Below are positions 51,001-64,000 of a DNA stretch of 64,000 bases, in pieces (positions within the stretch are counted from its first letter, which is position 1; each line of letters starts with the position of its first letter). The notes beneath the pieces are model-generated. The model was not told the DNA's origin and searched no databases. It saw only the letters and a program-made list of their open reading frames with translations. The position numbers and the translations under genes were made by a program. The DNA is from Linepithema humile. Lineage: Eukaryota > Arthropoda > Insecta > Hymenoptera > Formicidae. The stretch is taken from NCBI RefSeq assembly GCF_040581485.1, contig NC_090131.1:19728532-19792531 (forward strand), given 5' to 3'.

Positions 51001-51899
51001 TGATCATTGGAAGGCGCGTCGCAGGCGCGGGGAAGATGCGTTCGAGCGTGTGCGCGCGGCCGCGTGTGTTGATTTCTAAATGCATCCGTAATCCCGGTGA
51101 GAGATCGATGGTTTTAATCAAGAGAGTGTCTCTCCCGCCCGGCGTTCCACCGCCTCTGCCGTGCTCTCGCGGGGTAACCTCTTCCCCTCTCCCCCTTCTC
51201 ACTCACTCTCTCTCTCTCTCACTCTCACGTTCTGTATATTTATTTTTAAAATAAAAAAATAACGCGCCGAGCTTCGCGGTTCGATAGCGAAAAAAAGGGG
51301 CGAAAAACGGGGAGAAGGAGAGAAATGTTCGCAATGCCGTGCCATTCGTACGGGATTAATATGCGGCGACTTTGCCTCGGGGTTGCGCCCGCGTATTTCT
51401 ACTCATCGACGCACATCGTACGGCGACGAGCTAGCCAGAACTCTTCCGCAAAACTGTCCGGCTCGCGATAGCTTTCTATTCAACCCCACGAATCTTGTTC
51501 AGATTGAATTATTGAGATTATTTTCCACGTGGAAAATTGATATTTTTGCTCAATTTACACACGAGAGAAATATTTAGATTAAATGTACTCCATTAGTTTT
51601 CAGCGTCGATTGTGCATAACAAAAGAACGTACGATTGTAATGACAGTTGGAAAGTTTGGGGGCTCCGAAATGGAAAAAAGCTGGTATCACGGAGCATCCT
51701 CTGAGAGTAGAAATCGCCGGTCGAAATTTGAATATACGGATATCGCCGGATTTCTGCGGGAGATTTCGCGACGCGTATTTCGTTTATGGCCCCGCATCCA
51801 ATAGAATAAGAAAATTGGATCGGTGACGCGCTGTTCTCCCCTCCTTTTGTGGAGAAACCACGCTTCGATCGATATATATTAATGTATCGCGGCTGATCA

Positions 51900-53110
51900 A
51901 ACGACAGCACGATGACGACACATCTTCATGCAAATGGAAGCGTGCGAGCGGCGACTTCCCCTTTCTTTGCTTTTTTCTCGTTGTCGTTTTTTTTTTGTCA
52001 TCGCGCGACCGGGTGCCGCGTATTTACGCGTTGTTTTACAACGGGGTCGCGTAAAATTATCCGCGCTCATAATTCTCGCAGATAAAAGGGCTCTATCCTC
52101 GCGGTGGAATCTCCGAGGAGCAGCGCGGCGACGGGGCTTTGGATATGCGGATACGGCGTACGGCGAAGTTATGGGTCCTCCGGGGGTTTTAGCTCGTCAC
52201 GCTCGGGCTCCCACCCCGCCGTTTAGAAGGAGGGAACATCGCGCGATAATTGTCTCTCGTAATAATTGAATACTTTAATTACGTTAATTAATTAAGAAAT
52301 CTGCCCGACGTGCCGCCCGTACGAAGGAATCGCGCTAGCTCTCTCTCGCTTTCTCTCCCCTCTCTCTCTCTCTCTCATCTTCCCATCTTCTCGCCCTTTC
52401 GTCTCCTCGTGAGAGAGTAATAACGTCGTTATCATACCTTAACGGCCGTCCGCGAATGAAGCTAACTACGTTAGCCTCTCAATAAGCGGGTTCGCTTCAC
52501 CGTGCAAGTTCCGACGCCGTAATTGCCGCGCGCGGCTTTATTGTGTGTCGCTCGGCGTAACGCGGCGGCAATCGCCGGCGTACAATCCTATGAAATTCAG
52601 TTGCGAGAGCGCGGGGATTAACGCGTCACGATATGCTATAGCGGCGCAAGCGATGCAAGCAGCGTGAACGGCACAAACGAGCGTGTCGACGTCGTTGTCG
52701 CTCTGCCGCGGTGAACCCGAGGTTTCTCTTTATCTCTCTCTCTCTTTCTCTCTCTCTCTCTTTCTCTTTCTCTCTTCCTCTCTTCGGCCGGACTCTCCCG
52801 TGCAATCACTTTGCAAGTATAAGTTCGCAACGCGTCACGCCTTGGACCACCTCAGACGAATACGTACGAAGATATCCGAGATGGCGTGCGCGGACAGTTA
52901 TGCCACCAACGGCGACGGCGACGACGACGATGACGTCGACGACGAGGAGAAGGAGAAGGGCGAGAGCAGTCCCGGTCCGGATGCAATTCGTGATATCTCC
53001 GGATATCTATAGAAAGTTCCCCGTTGGCGGCCGCTCTGTCAAAGCGACGCCGCCGCACGCCATTCAATGCGGCAGCTACTTCTCCGCACGCGAGACTCTC
53101 CTCAATCGCT
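51900..53110. other. GC-rich island with CT repeat and an acidic open frame
   Basis: CpG-rich sequence with pyrimidine repeats at 52.35 and 52.72-52.78 kb. Downstream, a plus-strand frame reads MACADSYATNGDGDDDDDVD and continues Glu/Lys-rich to a stop at 53012. The GAC/GAT triplet run explains the acidic stretch. Without an upstream exon or homologue I do not call it a gene. Confidence 0.35.
52724..52784. repeat. (CT)n repeat with TTTC interruptions
   Basis: A pyrimidine tract of about 60 bases in the GC-rich island. Confidence 0.9.
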
Positions 53111-56100
53111 AAAACGACGTCTAGTGATACTCCTGCATTCTGATATTGCGAGAGAGGGATCTTTCCCCGGTATACGGCGGTTAAAAATATAGTCTTTTTA
53201 GTTTACGCTCTGCTTGGTTTTGCAAAATGAAAAAATTACGAAACTCGCGTAGCAGTTTTTTTTGTTAAAAAAAAACTTTGCCTCGCAGACTGAGAATTGC
53301 TATTCCTGATTTTTGTGTAAACTTTGGTATTCTGTTTGAAACGTACGTGGATCTGAAATATATTAATATTAAAAAATATAATATATAAAATGTAACACAA
53401 AGGGTTAGATTAATAATATTTAACAATCTTCTTTTACGTAGATATCAAACACATTTTTAGTAATTGGTAAAAGTGATAAGTATAACGCATTTATTATATC
53501 CTTAATCGGTGTCTCGATTAAGTAGATGTGATATAGAACGATATTTTTCAATGAAATTATAATTAATAACGATCATAAAGTTATTAAAGAGATGATGACT
53601 TATTCTCTCTTGGTGCTTATTACAAAATGGTTTCCACTTTGTGCGATATATTATTCTGTTCTATTCTTCATACAGAGATATAAAATCAGGATATAATCGA
53701 GAAATGACATTTCAATTTAATCTGTAATTTTAATATTCAATCTAATTTGTAATTAGATAAGTGCTCATGAACAACGTTCGGCAATAATAGGAATGAATGA
53801 AGTATTAGTGGTTTCACAAAGACCGACATTGTGGCGGCAGTGGTGAGGTTAAATTTCCATCCTACAATTACGTTGCATTTACCTCTACAATTAGCTCGAT
53901 TGACCCAAATATAAGTCTATTATAAATCGCTATGGCGATGCAAATGCGGGGCGCGAGCGCGGGCGCGGTGGTGCAAAAAGCAGCCGTGCGCGGCGAAACA
54001 AAATTACAGCGGCAACTAATATCTTTCTACGCCGTCTATGAAAGTCCATTTAAAGTTAAAACAAAGTTAAAACAAGCAGCACTGACGGTGTGACTTGGCA
54101 CGCTGTTACCGCAGGCCCGGATCAGAAATTAGAAAAGGAAGACGGTCGCGAGGAGGGAGGGAAGGGATAGAGAGACACGTGAATCGCAGCTATTTACAAA
54201 ATTATTCAGAGTTCTCGCCTGCGGGGGTGTTAACATTCCGGCCACGTAGACTACCTCCAAGCGGGGAACGCGCGCTCTTTACTTCGGCGGACACTTTGAC
54301 CGAAATGTATGCACGAACACCCACATCGATCGTCTGCGAGATCTACAAAAGATGTTCTTTTCGTGCAATATCAGATTGGCTAGATCGTCAGCGGACTCGC
54401 GATCGAATTGATCAAGAAAAAGCTCAAAGGAGGAATATGTGTGTCATTTTAAGAATAAAAAATAGAAATACGACAAGCATAAATGTAAATTTTTAAATAA
54501 ATTTGAAGAACTAGTATTTTATAGAAGTATGTAAAACATTTTTTTATATTAAAAAAATATTTTTATATATATATATTTTTTATCTTTCATTGAGATAAGA
54601 AAAATCTTGTAATACATAAGTATTATAAATAAATGCGCAATCGAGAACACATGCGGTACGGATTTAAGTCTTGAAATAAAACAGAAGCAGTTTCATCCGC
54701 AGTTCTGGTATTAAAGGATTATGGTTTATGGGAAGGGAGCTAAAGGAAAAGAGGCGCGAAGGAAAATCACTCCGACACCGTGTCGACGCGCATAAGGGAT
54801 TTGAAAATCGCGAATTTCCATTTCGTCTCGTCGTTCAGATCGTCGTTGCGCCTGAACGCTTCTCATGCGAAACGCTTGGAACTCGATGAACGATACAAAG
54901 AGGTCGAGGCGAGACAATTACACCGATTGTAAAGCATAAAAATGCATGAAGTCACCGTAGAATACTTTGGATTTTTACATCGGGCAATGACGTTACTGAT
55001 ACGTTCTCCTCTCTTTTTTACCGAACGTGTCTTCCAAACACTCGCACGTAGCGTCGTCGATACTCTCAAATCGATTTTTGTGAAAAGTACCGCGCTGTGA
55101 GGAATAGCGTAAAATAGCACCGCGCCGCGCATAGCAATGCGACTATTCAGCTCCCGCGGCAACGTTATATGAGATACTGCAGGTAGTCGCGAATCGTATC
55201 GCTTTAACATAGGCAAATATTTCCGGAAAATAGTTAAGGGATACTTAACGATATAGAATTAATCCAATGAAAAATGATAAACAATTGAAAATTTCGAAAT
55301 TAATACTCTAATAACGAGAGAAATGAAGAGAACGAGAAAAAATGTTTAAATTCTACAAATTGCATTACATTTTCATAATGGAAACATTTTGTCACGATGT
55401 AAAAATCAGGCAATTTTTTAGCGGAGACGCGTTATATGTCACAAGTGAATTGAATTGTGGTGAATTGAAAGGATGCAATGACGCGAGACGAAGCCCTTTT
55501 AGATTAATAGCGGTCGTACCTCTAGTATTGAGCTAAATTACAATTTTGACAGAGCGTATTGCGCTGCTCCACTCGCGAAAGCACCACTTCATCATACCTT
55601 GTTGATCCCCGGCGATTTGGATCACCGCTGAAAATATCGAGATATCTCGAAAGTTTTATTTCCGATTTTTTTTCATAGCTCGTAACGTCTTTATCGTATG
55701 AACTTGCAATTCGCAACTTGCAGTTCGCATTTCTTTTTTTTTACGGTTTTGATGGCTCAGCGTGTTTTTTTATTTCCTACAAAAATCGAGCAAATACGTC
55801 GGAAGTTGCCTTATCAATGTTACTTGCAATATGTCGCTGGCCAATCGACCGTTAAAAGTGTCTCAATAAGCTCAAACGTCGTTATCGTGGCGACACGTGT
55901 GTAAAAAGTAATATCAAACATACGCCAATTTATGATTAATAGACTTGTGACTGGTAAACTATAAATACTTCAGCATTTAATGGAAAGAGAGTTGACTTCA
56001 AAGCAAAGACTTATCAATTAATTAATAGATAATTAATATATCTGTATAATTGTCAAAATTTATTAATATAATTGTTAAAACTTTAACAACTCCACTTTGA

Positions 56101-58080
56101 AAGACGCATTATATCAATTACTTTACCTTAGCAGTAACTTTAAATAAAAGAAAAATAATAAAATTTTAGACTTATATATTTCTTTTCATGTAGTTTGGCG
56201 AATATAAATTGCGGTATTTCGTGCCGTATTTGTACTTCTAGGATTGATGATGATCTCATCATATTCTGTGCTCTAAGAAATAATTTGCAGTATTGATTTT
56301 TTAGAAAAATTTAATTAAATTTTTTTCAAATACACGCTAATAGACATAAGTTCAACAATCATGACATTGATTTGCGGATTATATCGGAGAGGATTCTTGC
56401 CCCGGGGGCAACTTACGTGGACGAGCAACCGACTTTAGGTGTGTAGCAGTGTGGTGATGGTGGTGGTTTTGGAATCTTCTTCGGTGTACATATAGATATG
56501 AGCGAACACAATGGGATTGCCGCGACGATTATTAGCCGTGAATACCGACGACGGAGAAATTGTACGTCGACGAGAGGGGGTGGAAGGATAGACAGCGAGA
56601 TCTCATCCTCTTCAACGACGCACACCCGGGTAATATGATCCTTTCGACAGGAGAAGTGCGCGCGAGGAGGCAAGCACCGACAACGCCAAGCATCCCACCG
56701 CACAGCCCTCGCTGCACATCGCCGTGCAGCTCGATCTCCGTGTAACCTCGTTACCGGAGAACTCCCCGAAGACGAGAGACGAATGCCGCTAAGCGTGACG
56801 CGCCACGGCTGATACGTGCCGGCGTGTGTCGCTCCTACCGATAATTACATCTTCGTTAGCAGTTGGCGCGAAGAGGGCAGATCAGGAAGACGGGAAGATG
56901 CGGGAAGGAAGTAGACGGAGGAGAAGATGCTGTTTTAACGCGATAATGCAACTTCTTAGTCGAAATAGTGTACGCACACTTTATCCGGCAATCGCGCGCG
57001 ACTATTGACGTCACTCGAGATGCGTTGAGGCGCGAGACGCGCTTATCTTTACTCTCTGGTAATTACGCGCTCGACGACAAACGTAATTCGATATAAAATT
57101 TCCGGGTGCATTTCTCCCCATGCAAGTACGGATTATCTTAGAGAAAGTCTGTCTTGCGAGCACATCTCTGCGCACCTCCTCCCCGCGACTATTTTAATCG
57201 ACGATTTGAAGCAAACTCACCGCCGACTTACGCGCCGAGTTTCGCCGCGCAGCTTTTTGTTGCTCGCGTCGCTGCTTAGAATTAAGCAGAACTTTGATAA
57301 AGTTGCAGCAACTTCGTTACAGCGTCGAGTGCATTTGGCATATTCGGGGCGATATAACTCGCCTCTCTGAGGAAGACAATTTGATCAAGCGCTATTTACG
57401 GCTAAACGGTAAAGTAATTAATAATATAATGCAACCTCCAAAGTAGAGTTCTATTTTCAGGTGATTAAAGACGAAAAAATTACAAAGAGAGATCTCTGTA
57501 CAAGAGAAATCTAATTTCTACTTAGTTATAGATGTTATCACAACTTTGCTTTTTTGTTTATATACATATTATTACATATTATTTGGAAATTAGATTTTAA
57601 ATACAAAATTTACAGACGTTGTATTTGTTTTTTCTTAATATTTTTTTAGAATAAAAATTTTGAAACAGTTTTTAAAATTTCAAAAATTTAAAAACACATT
57701 GTATTTTGATATTTTTATCGTTTCGTGAACATAGGTCTGTCTTTTTATCATTTTGTAAACATGTTTTGAAACATGTTTACAAAAGTTCTGAGAATCCAAT
57801 TATTTGTACATATTTATGTCAAATAAACATCTACGATTGATTATTTATAGAAATATGGAAATGCTGCTAAGATACACATTTCTGATCGCAGACTAATACC
57901 CGGGGCTAGTTTAATATCACACCTCTAGTGATACGACATCAAGTTCGACGAGTTAATCTCAAGATTCCCGAGGAATTCCCTAAGTAATTTGTAGATTCAC
58001 CTTGTACTCGAGGCTATATCAATCCTTTCCTCAGTCAAAGTTCCGCGTGCGTGATGCGCGGTAATTGGCGAAGCCGAACC
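53110..58080. other. Non-coding: AT-rich blocks around a CpG-rich patch at 54.1-57.3 kb
   Basis: No supported exon. The patch at 56.4-56.75 kb ends, on the minus strand, in TCCAC|gtaagt (GT at 56416-56415), a good donor shape, and could be an untranslated first exon. A forkhead-like palindrome lies at 57.75 kb. Confidence 0.5.
57751..57784. promoter_or_regulatory. 34-bp palindrome with opposed GTAAACA (forkhead-like) motifs
   Basis: ttttgtaaacatgttt (57751-57766) and aaacatgtttacaaaa (57769-57784) are exact reverse complements with two bases between. Each arm holds GTAAACA, the forkhead consensus. A diverged copy of part of the left arm sits at 57712-57732. Binding is inferred from motif only. 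Confidence 0.35.
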
Positions 58081-59100
58081 GCTACGTTGTCAGTGCAACC
58101 TCACCTCACGCGTGTGGTTGAGGATAGGTGACAGAGTGCGTCGCATAATTCAGAGGGTGGTAATATATGCGGCGTGGGAGCACGGGAGGGAGCGTCGCGG
58201 TCGCGCGCGTACGTCTTTCTCCCGTCTCCCCGATCTCTTTCCGCTCCACTCCAGCCACCGGGTCTTCGGTTTCCTTTCGATCTCATCCCCCTTTGGTCTA
58301 CGACATTAATGCAAAGCGAGGACATGCGGCGGCGGCGGCGGCGGCGGCAGCACGACCCCGTCGTGGACCACCCCGAGGATGCTTCTTGCAAGAATAAGAG
58401 AACAGGATCGCTGGGGATGTCCCGGGATTCTGTCCTCTATCGATCTCCCCCGCGTATATAGACACTAACTTGTGCCCTCCGCAAGCCGTGCTATGTATCT
58501 GCCATATATACATATACCGCCTCTCTCGCTCTCCCGATCTCCTTCTCTGTCTCGTTCTTACCCACCACCCCCTTCTCTATTTCTCTCTCGGTTTCTCCCT
58601 TTCTCGTTCCTCGTCGCGGTACCCGCTCACCTCCCAGTCTCTCGCTCTCCGTCTCGCTCTCAGTTAGCGTCTATCCGTCCGCGACCGGCCCCTTTCTCGC
58701 TTCCTCTCGGGTCCGGCGATGGGTTCCCAACACGCATACAGAAGACCGAAGTTTGCGCTTGTGTTTGTGTTACGCCACCCCCCCGACCGCCACCGCCAAC
58801 GCCACTGCCACTGCCACTCCCCCTCGCGTCCTCCTCCTCCGCGTGTGTTGGCGGTACGTGTCTGCGGGGAGGGTGAGACCGCGCATAGCCGGCGCTCACC
58901 GCTAAAGAATGTGTTAGATGCACATAAGCGACGCGTCGCGTGCACACCGGAGGTTTGGTGCCGAAGCCTCGTCCCCTTTGTGTTTACCGCATTATCGAGA
59001 GACGCGACCCTCGCCTTCCGTGTTTCCTCCCCCCCAAAAGTCCATCAAATCCCGAATGTTGTCGCGAAATTTCATCGTTAGCGCGTCGCATAGCCGCATG
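58080..59100. other. GC-rich island with CGG repeat; no supported exon
   Basis: Overlapping frames of 90-134 aa on both strands, rich in Pro/Ser/Arg, driven by CT-rich and CGG sequence. No domain or consistent splice sites. Possible promoter or untranslated exon. Confidence 0.4.
58327..58350. repeat. (CGG)n repeat
   Basis: About eight CGG units, giving poly-Ala or poly-Arg frames. Confidence 0.93.
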
Positions 59101-62100
59101 CGAGTTTGCTGTATACATAGAGATATAACAGGACGAAATATATACATGAAACTATTGCTGAATTACTTGTATTATGTATACCTCGGGAATGATATTTCCG
59201 GCGAAATAAGGAAAAGTGTTGCGAATGAATATCAAGAACAAAAACCTGAGATTTCCAAGTGCGTAAATATTATTCCTGATTTCTCGTTATCGATAACTCG
59301 ATGTTAAAAAGTTGTAACTGAAAGAAAAATAGAAATGCTGGAAAATATGAAGAAGTGAGGAAACTCAATATTTTTCTTTTCAATATTACGACAGTTCATT
59401 TTCTCAGTCCATGACTGTCGGTAGTTCTTTCTGCTCTTCGCAAATTTTAGAATCCTCGTCTAAATAAGTGTTACACTGCGTTATATTCTCATGTCTACCG
59501 GTTTCACGAGTAACGGTCGACCGACGAGCGCGACAAAATTGGGACCGTGTCGCTTTTCATCCACATACGTGTGAACGTGTATTCGAGTAAGTGGTAAATC
59601 CGGCGATTTCCATATTACCCTCCCTATGTACCGACATCGAGAAATATTCGGCCAAGCACGGATGCGGTCGTGGGTTTTATCCTCTTTTTTTTTCCTTTCC
59701 TTTCGAAGTATATGAAGCGTTTCTATGTCGCTTTTGTCCTCTTGCTGCAGCTTTTTTTTGTCATAGACAGACAACCATCGAGATGCAATGTTTCGTTTTG
59801 TACACAAAATAACACGTGAAATCTAATTGCTAAACTACAAATATTGCTCGCATAAAAGAAAAACGAATATTCTTTTTAAATAGTTAGTATCGCGAAGTGA
59901 TCGAAATATTAATTAATGAAGAATTCGAAATAATATATTATAAAGATTAGTTCAAATCATTAAAAAATAGCAATCTACGTGTAGTTGAAAAAATGATTTC
60001 CCTGATCAGTGATATAAATTTTATATTATGGCCAAGATATTTAAATTTCCTTTTTTCCTCGTTTAATAAAATAAGAGAAGAATATTATTCGATATATTCC
60101 TCGATATTTATTTTCCTGAAAATTTGCAAATAAACCGTCGTTTCAGTCAGTGTTTTATTGATGCAGAAAATATTATGTTACTTAACGTTTGTTCAGTTCA
60201 ATAATCCGATTTTAGAAGATTATAAAAGTCCTCGTAATAATTATCTTGCCACTCATATTAATTGCGTAGACGCATTTCAAACGCAATATGTGATAACACA
60301 ATTAATTACGAATATCTTATTACAAATAACCTCTCTGTGACAATATAATACCAGGTACATTATTAAATTAATTACTGAGTTAATTAACTTATAGTATAAT
60401 ATTTTAATCATTGTCTAATTAAATCTATCTGGTCACGGTTCGTATAATAAGTTTGCAATATCAGGGTTTTTATCAATAGAATCTTTTTTTACGATAGCTT
60501 TTATATCCTTTTTTTTACAGCAATTTGCGTTTTTTCTATATGTTATTCAGCTTTTTGTACGAGGCTAGTTTTGATAGTAAATTTTATTATGCAAAAAAAT
60601 GCGATTTTTAATGCTCTAAAATTTACATGTTTAAATATGAAATTGAAATTTGCATACAAACTTGATAAATAGTTAAATGGGTTATATATAAATTACATTG
60701 ATCGTGTGAGAGGAAATGCTTTAGGTTATTATATCAGCGAAATTGGTAGATCCGAAAGTTAAATGAAATTACGTAATTTCTCAATCTGATTTCATGTTTC
60801 TCGTTGGTTAATACACGGCATAATAAAATAAAACGCAAAAATATAGATAAAATATATTTAATAAAATATGCTCGATAGCCAACAGAAATATGCAAGGCTG
60901 TTTTTTTTAGAGCGAGATAGTCCTGCTTCGATTTATGAAGTTATTGCGAGGATTTGTTCTGTTAATTTCGGCATTAATTGCCGTTCTTGTAGCACTATGT
61001 ATAGTTGATTGCGAGATAAAATGTATAATTATTCAGATGTTTTTTTATCGACACGATTCCTTGTACCTACAAAGCCACCTTTCTGTTTACTGCATTATTT
61101 AGAAGTATGACCCACTTCCGGAAGTCCATTAAATCCCGGCTAGTGCTGTCGGGAACTCGAAGTACGGATATCCCGCTCTGAGAAACTGGCTTAAACGATA
61201 GTCACGTAGGAAGTACCACCGCGCAGCGAAGTTGCCCCGTGGTACCATTGCTTAACATCAAGCGACATCGAACAAAGAATTCGCAAAGCGCTGCGAGATT
61301 TGCGCGTCTCTCGTTTAAAACGAATCGAATATACGATCTTACGTATTTTACGAATATACGTTTCACTTTACCTTTGATCTTTATTTGTCAGGACTTTTCA
61401 TTAAAATCGGATAATAATTATAAATTACATAAAATAGTTAAAATATAATACGTGCTAAACAAATAATGTCTCGCTATATGCATTATAATGTATTATATAA
61501 ATGTAAAATTATAAAGTATATCATATAAAAATGTTTTAAATATAAGAGAATATACGTAGAAAAGATGATAATAACAAGTATAACTGCGATCTCTGTAATA
61601 TCAATGAAGCAGGAGACGACGATATTATGATTGCTATTATACTTATTTCTATTCAGAAAAATTAAATCGCGTGTATATGTAGTGTTATTATATGTAAAAG
61701 GGACACCCAGTATATGTAAAATGCGCGTAAAAGGGTATCGTAATAGCGTAATAGAGAATTCATTGAAAAATTGAGCATTCTCTCATTGCTGATACGATAA
61801 TTAATCATTAATCATTGACATAAGTAGAGGAAAGTTCTGTCAGATTGCAGAGTCACATACATCACTTTTTGACGCAGTGTTAAAAAGCAAATTAATTTCG
61901 TTTAATTACCATTATCACAAGATTGCTACGGAATGTCATATTTTATGACACATGTTTGCCACTGCGTGATTTGCCCACATATTCTTAATGCTTGATTCAG
62001 TGCAGTTTGTTGAGTTGATAAAAACACGCTCGCTGACAACTGAGCTTTCACTGTGAGACGAGAACACTTGATGACACGTTTCATATAGACGAGATATGCA

Positions 62101-62350
62101 TAATTGCGAAGTCTGCTTTGAAAAAGAACGCAATATGGAAACATTAATCATACAACACTGTTTTTCCTTCGCTTTACTCTTAACGAATTATTTCTGCGTA
62201 TTCCATTTGTATATGCACTCTTCGCTGCATTTCTTTTAATGCGAGGTTTAAACTTTTATACGTGTTTGTCGGAAAGTTGCGACCATTAATCATACGTCCT
62301 TTTTATGGTGAACTCTTGAACTAATAAGAGCGGATAAACCCATGGCGCAC
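59100..62350. other. AT-rich non-coding sequence; nothing recognised
   Basis: Short frames only. A gggacacccagtata stretch near 61700 recalls a motif seen in insect repeats, but no element boundaries are visible. Confidence 0.55.
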
Positions 62351-63779
62351 CATTAGTGGCAGTCGTCACACGAAAGAGCGTATCTCGCGGAGAGGATGAG
62401 GGATAGGCCGCGGCGGCGTACGGTAGGGACAGAGATTTTCTCTGTTGACGTGACGATTTGTACGAGCAACAGGCAACTTTCATTAAGCCTTTTCGAGCCT
62501 CCCTTTTCTCTTCTCTGTCTTTCTCGCTACCGCTTTTCGCCTCGTCAGCTCTCTCGCTCTCTCTCCGTCGCCACGTGTTGGCACGGACGCATATAATGTC
62601 TGCATGGAGGCCGGTGTTCAGTGCGCGCGCGATGCATGCGAGAGAGGAATGCATCGTGCGTGCGTTGAGAGATGGAGAGTGAGGGAGACAGAGAGAGGGA
62701 GAGAACCCGGGTCATTCACGAGTCGCGCGAGCTCTCGCATTCAGGCATTGTGCAACGCCAAGAATTGCCGGCGGCGTATTGGATGCGAGGGAGCGAGGGA
62801 GTGAACGACGGGGATGCCTCTCGTGTGTTTAAGCGCCGTTAGCGTCGCGTACTGTAATCCCGTTCCGCGCTTTCGTGTCGCGTCCGTCGCCCCTCGTGCT
62901 CTCAAACGTAATTAAAGCGGCGCAAACGGTGTGCCTCCTCACTGAGCGCCGGTTGTCCCACGGCGCCCGCGAGAGGACAACCGTCAGTCAATCTCGCGTC
63001 TCTCCGCGCAACACCTTTTAAGTCTTGGGGTCAGCTATATTTAGCAGCGAGGCAAAGAGGTCTTGAGAAGTAAAGGCGCTTATTCCGAGTGAAGAATCGA
63101 CAGATATTAATAATTGACGTTGGTAATTAGTGAGCGCTTTGGTGGATTCGATGTGAGTCTCCAAATAGATTATACAAGAAATCAAGTTTTTCAGGTCAAT
63201 TTCATAAGGGAACATTTGCTGTAATAGAAATATAATTTAAAGCTTTACTTTAGTGTCAAGGTATTTAATGTCAGAGGAAAAACGGGCGGAGCGAAATAAG
63301 CGAAATAAGGTAACAGGTAAACGGTTCATGGATAATTCCCTTAAGCGGATAGCAATTTCTGCCACGCTAGAAGAAGGGCCGCATTAAAATATTAATCGCG
63401 CGCTCGTGAACACCGCGCGAGAGTGAAAATCTCAACTGCCGCGCGCGTCGGCGGCGGCAGTGGCGGCTGTCGCTCCTGCAAAAATGCGAAGTTCGAGCGC
63501 GAACCAAAGAAATCACTCTCGTACCGTTCAACGAAGTCTCTTTCTCGTTGAAAACTTTCGGTCGGAAGTTTTTTTCCCATCCCTTCCCCTCCCGCGCAAG
63601 TTCTCTCCCGGGCACAGATCCTCTCAGCACTTCGTACGTAGCGCCGGTGTGTATCTATATATCTATATATAGGAGGAAAGGCGGAGCGGGACCTTTTTAT
63701 CTGTTTTCCATCGGGCAAAACGAGTTGCCTTTTGTACGACGGTCGATAAAGGGAGGAAATGATGATCCCCCAGGATGAG

Positions 63780-63893
63780 CCGCCGCGCGCCGAGGGAACT
63801 TTCAGGCGACGTTGAAGACTGGTCGTTTTAACGACGTCGTGGATTTGTGGCGGCGGCGGCGACGGCGGCGACGGCGGCGACGGCGGTTGTGAC
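63780..63893 (+). other. Candidate plus-strand untranslated exon 3' end
   Basis: The CGG/GAC-rich sequence ends at a consensus-like donor gtgagtcgc. The left limit is arbitrary and there is no acceptor or homology support. Confidence 0.15.
63848..63887. repeat. (CGG)n/(GACGGCG)n repeat
   Basis: A GC-rich triplet repeat of about 40 bases with regular GAC interruptions, just before the donor-like site. Confidence 0.9.
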
Positions 63894-64000
63894 GGTGAGT
63901 CGCAAGGGACGTGGGGGCGGAGCTGCGGAAAGGGTATGGTCGTTTTACCACCGCTCGTATAACGAATTATAAGGTGGAGGTCGCGATCGAACGACCGCGG

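Larger units (their letters stand above)
43330..51900. other. Non-coding, mostly AT-rich with short CpG-rich patches
   Basis: No supported exon. It contains a 28-base tandem duplication (44.05 kb), a (GA)n tract (44.92 kb), a paired 40-base repeat (46.14-46.26 kb), a G14 run, a T24 run (48.02 kb) and a short (GT) run (49.53 kb). Several 100-130 aa frames overlap on both strands at 48.8-49.25 kb without family similarity. Confidence 0.55.
62350..64000. other. GC-rich island at right edge
   Basis: CpG-dense sequence with (GA), CT and CGG repeats, running to the window edge. On the plus strand it holds a donor-like TGACG|gtgagt (GT at 63894-63895). Such composition often accompanies insect promoters and untranslated first exons. 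No coding exon is visible. Confidence 0.4.

Noticed and set aside
61690..61720. gggacacccagtata, similar to a motif common at insect repeat ends
   Set aside because: No opposite terminus or target duplication was found, so no element can be delimited.

Overview
The window looks like nuclear DNA of an insect, most plausibly an ant or another hymenopteran. It carries one large intron-rich gene in AT-rich sequence, short GC-rich islands full of CpG, many long (GA), (GT) and (GGA) microsatellites, and a short run of the arthropod telomere motif (CCTAA/TTAGG) at about 5.18 kb. The species is an inference. No bacterial, plasmid or viral gene organisation is visible.

The only gene I can support is on the minus strand. 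It encodes an immunoglobulin-superfamily cell-surface protein of the DIP (Dpr-interacting protein)/lachesin family. Four coding exons lie in the window, in transcript order: a signal/N-terminal exon (36093-35961), the first half of Ig1 (16699-16602), the second half of Ig1 (3694-3448) and the first half of Ig2 (1040-867). All have GT/AG borders and compatible phases (1, 0, 1, 1). Joined, they read as one continuous frame of 217 complete codons. The introns between them are about 19.3, 12.9 and 2.4 kb. The rest of Ig2, Ig3 and the C-terminal membrane anchor lie beyond the left edge.

The remainder is intronic or 5'-flanking. Intron 1 holds a degenerate hAT-type MITE with 8-bp target duplications (30.17-30.57 kb), a 34-bp-arm foldback (22.83-22.94 kb), a 20-bp homeodomain-like palindrome (30.01 kb) and a cluster of small inverted repeats (17.95-18.18 kb). 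Intron 2 holds a 156-bp (GT)n tract and a GC-rich island at 9.9-11.3 kb. From 36.1 to 64 kb there is no recognisable coding exon: AT-rich stretches alternate with GC-rich islands (42.4-43.3, 51.9-53.1, 56.4-57.3, 58.1-59.1 and 62.3-64.0 kb) that could contain untranslated first exons of this gene or a neighbour. Most long open frames in the window are by-products of microsatellites.
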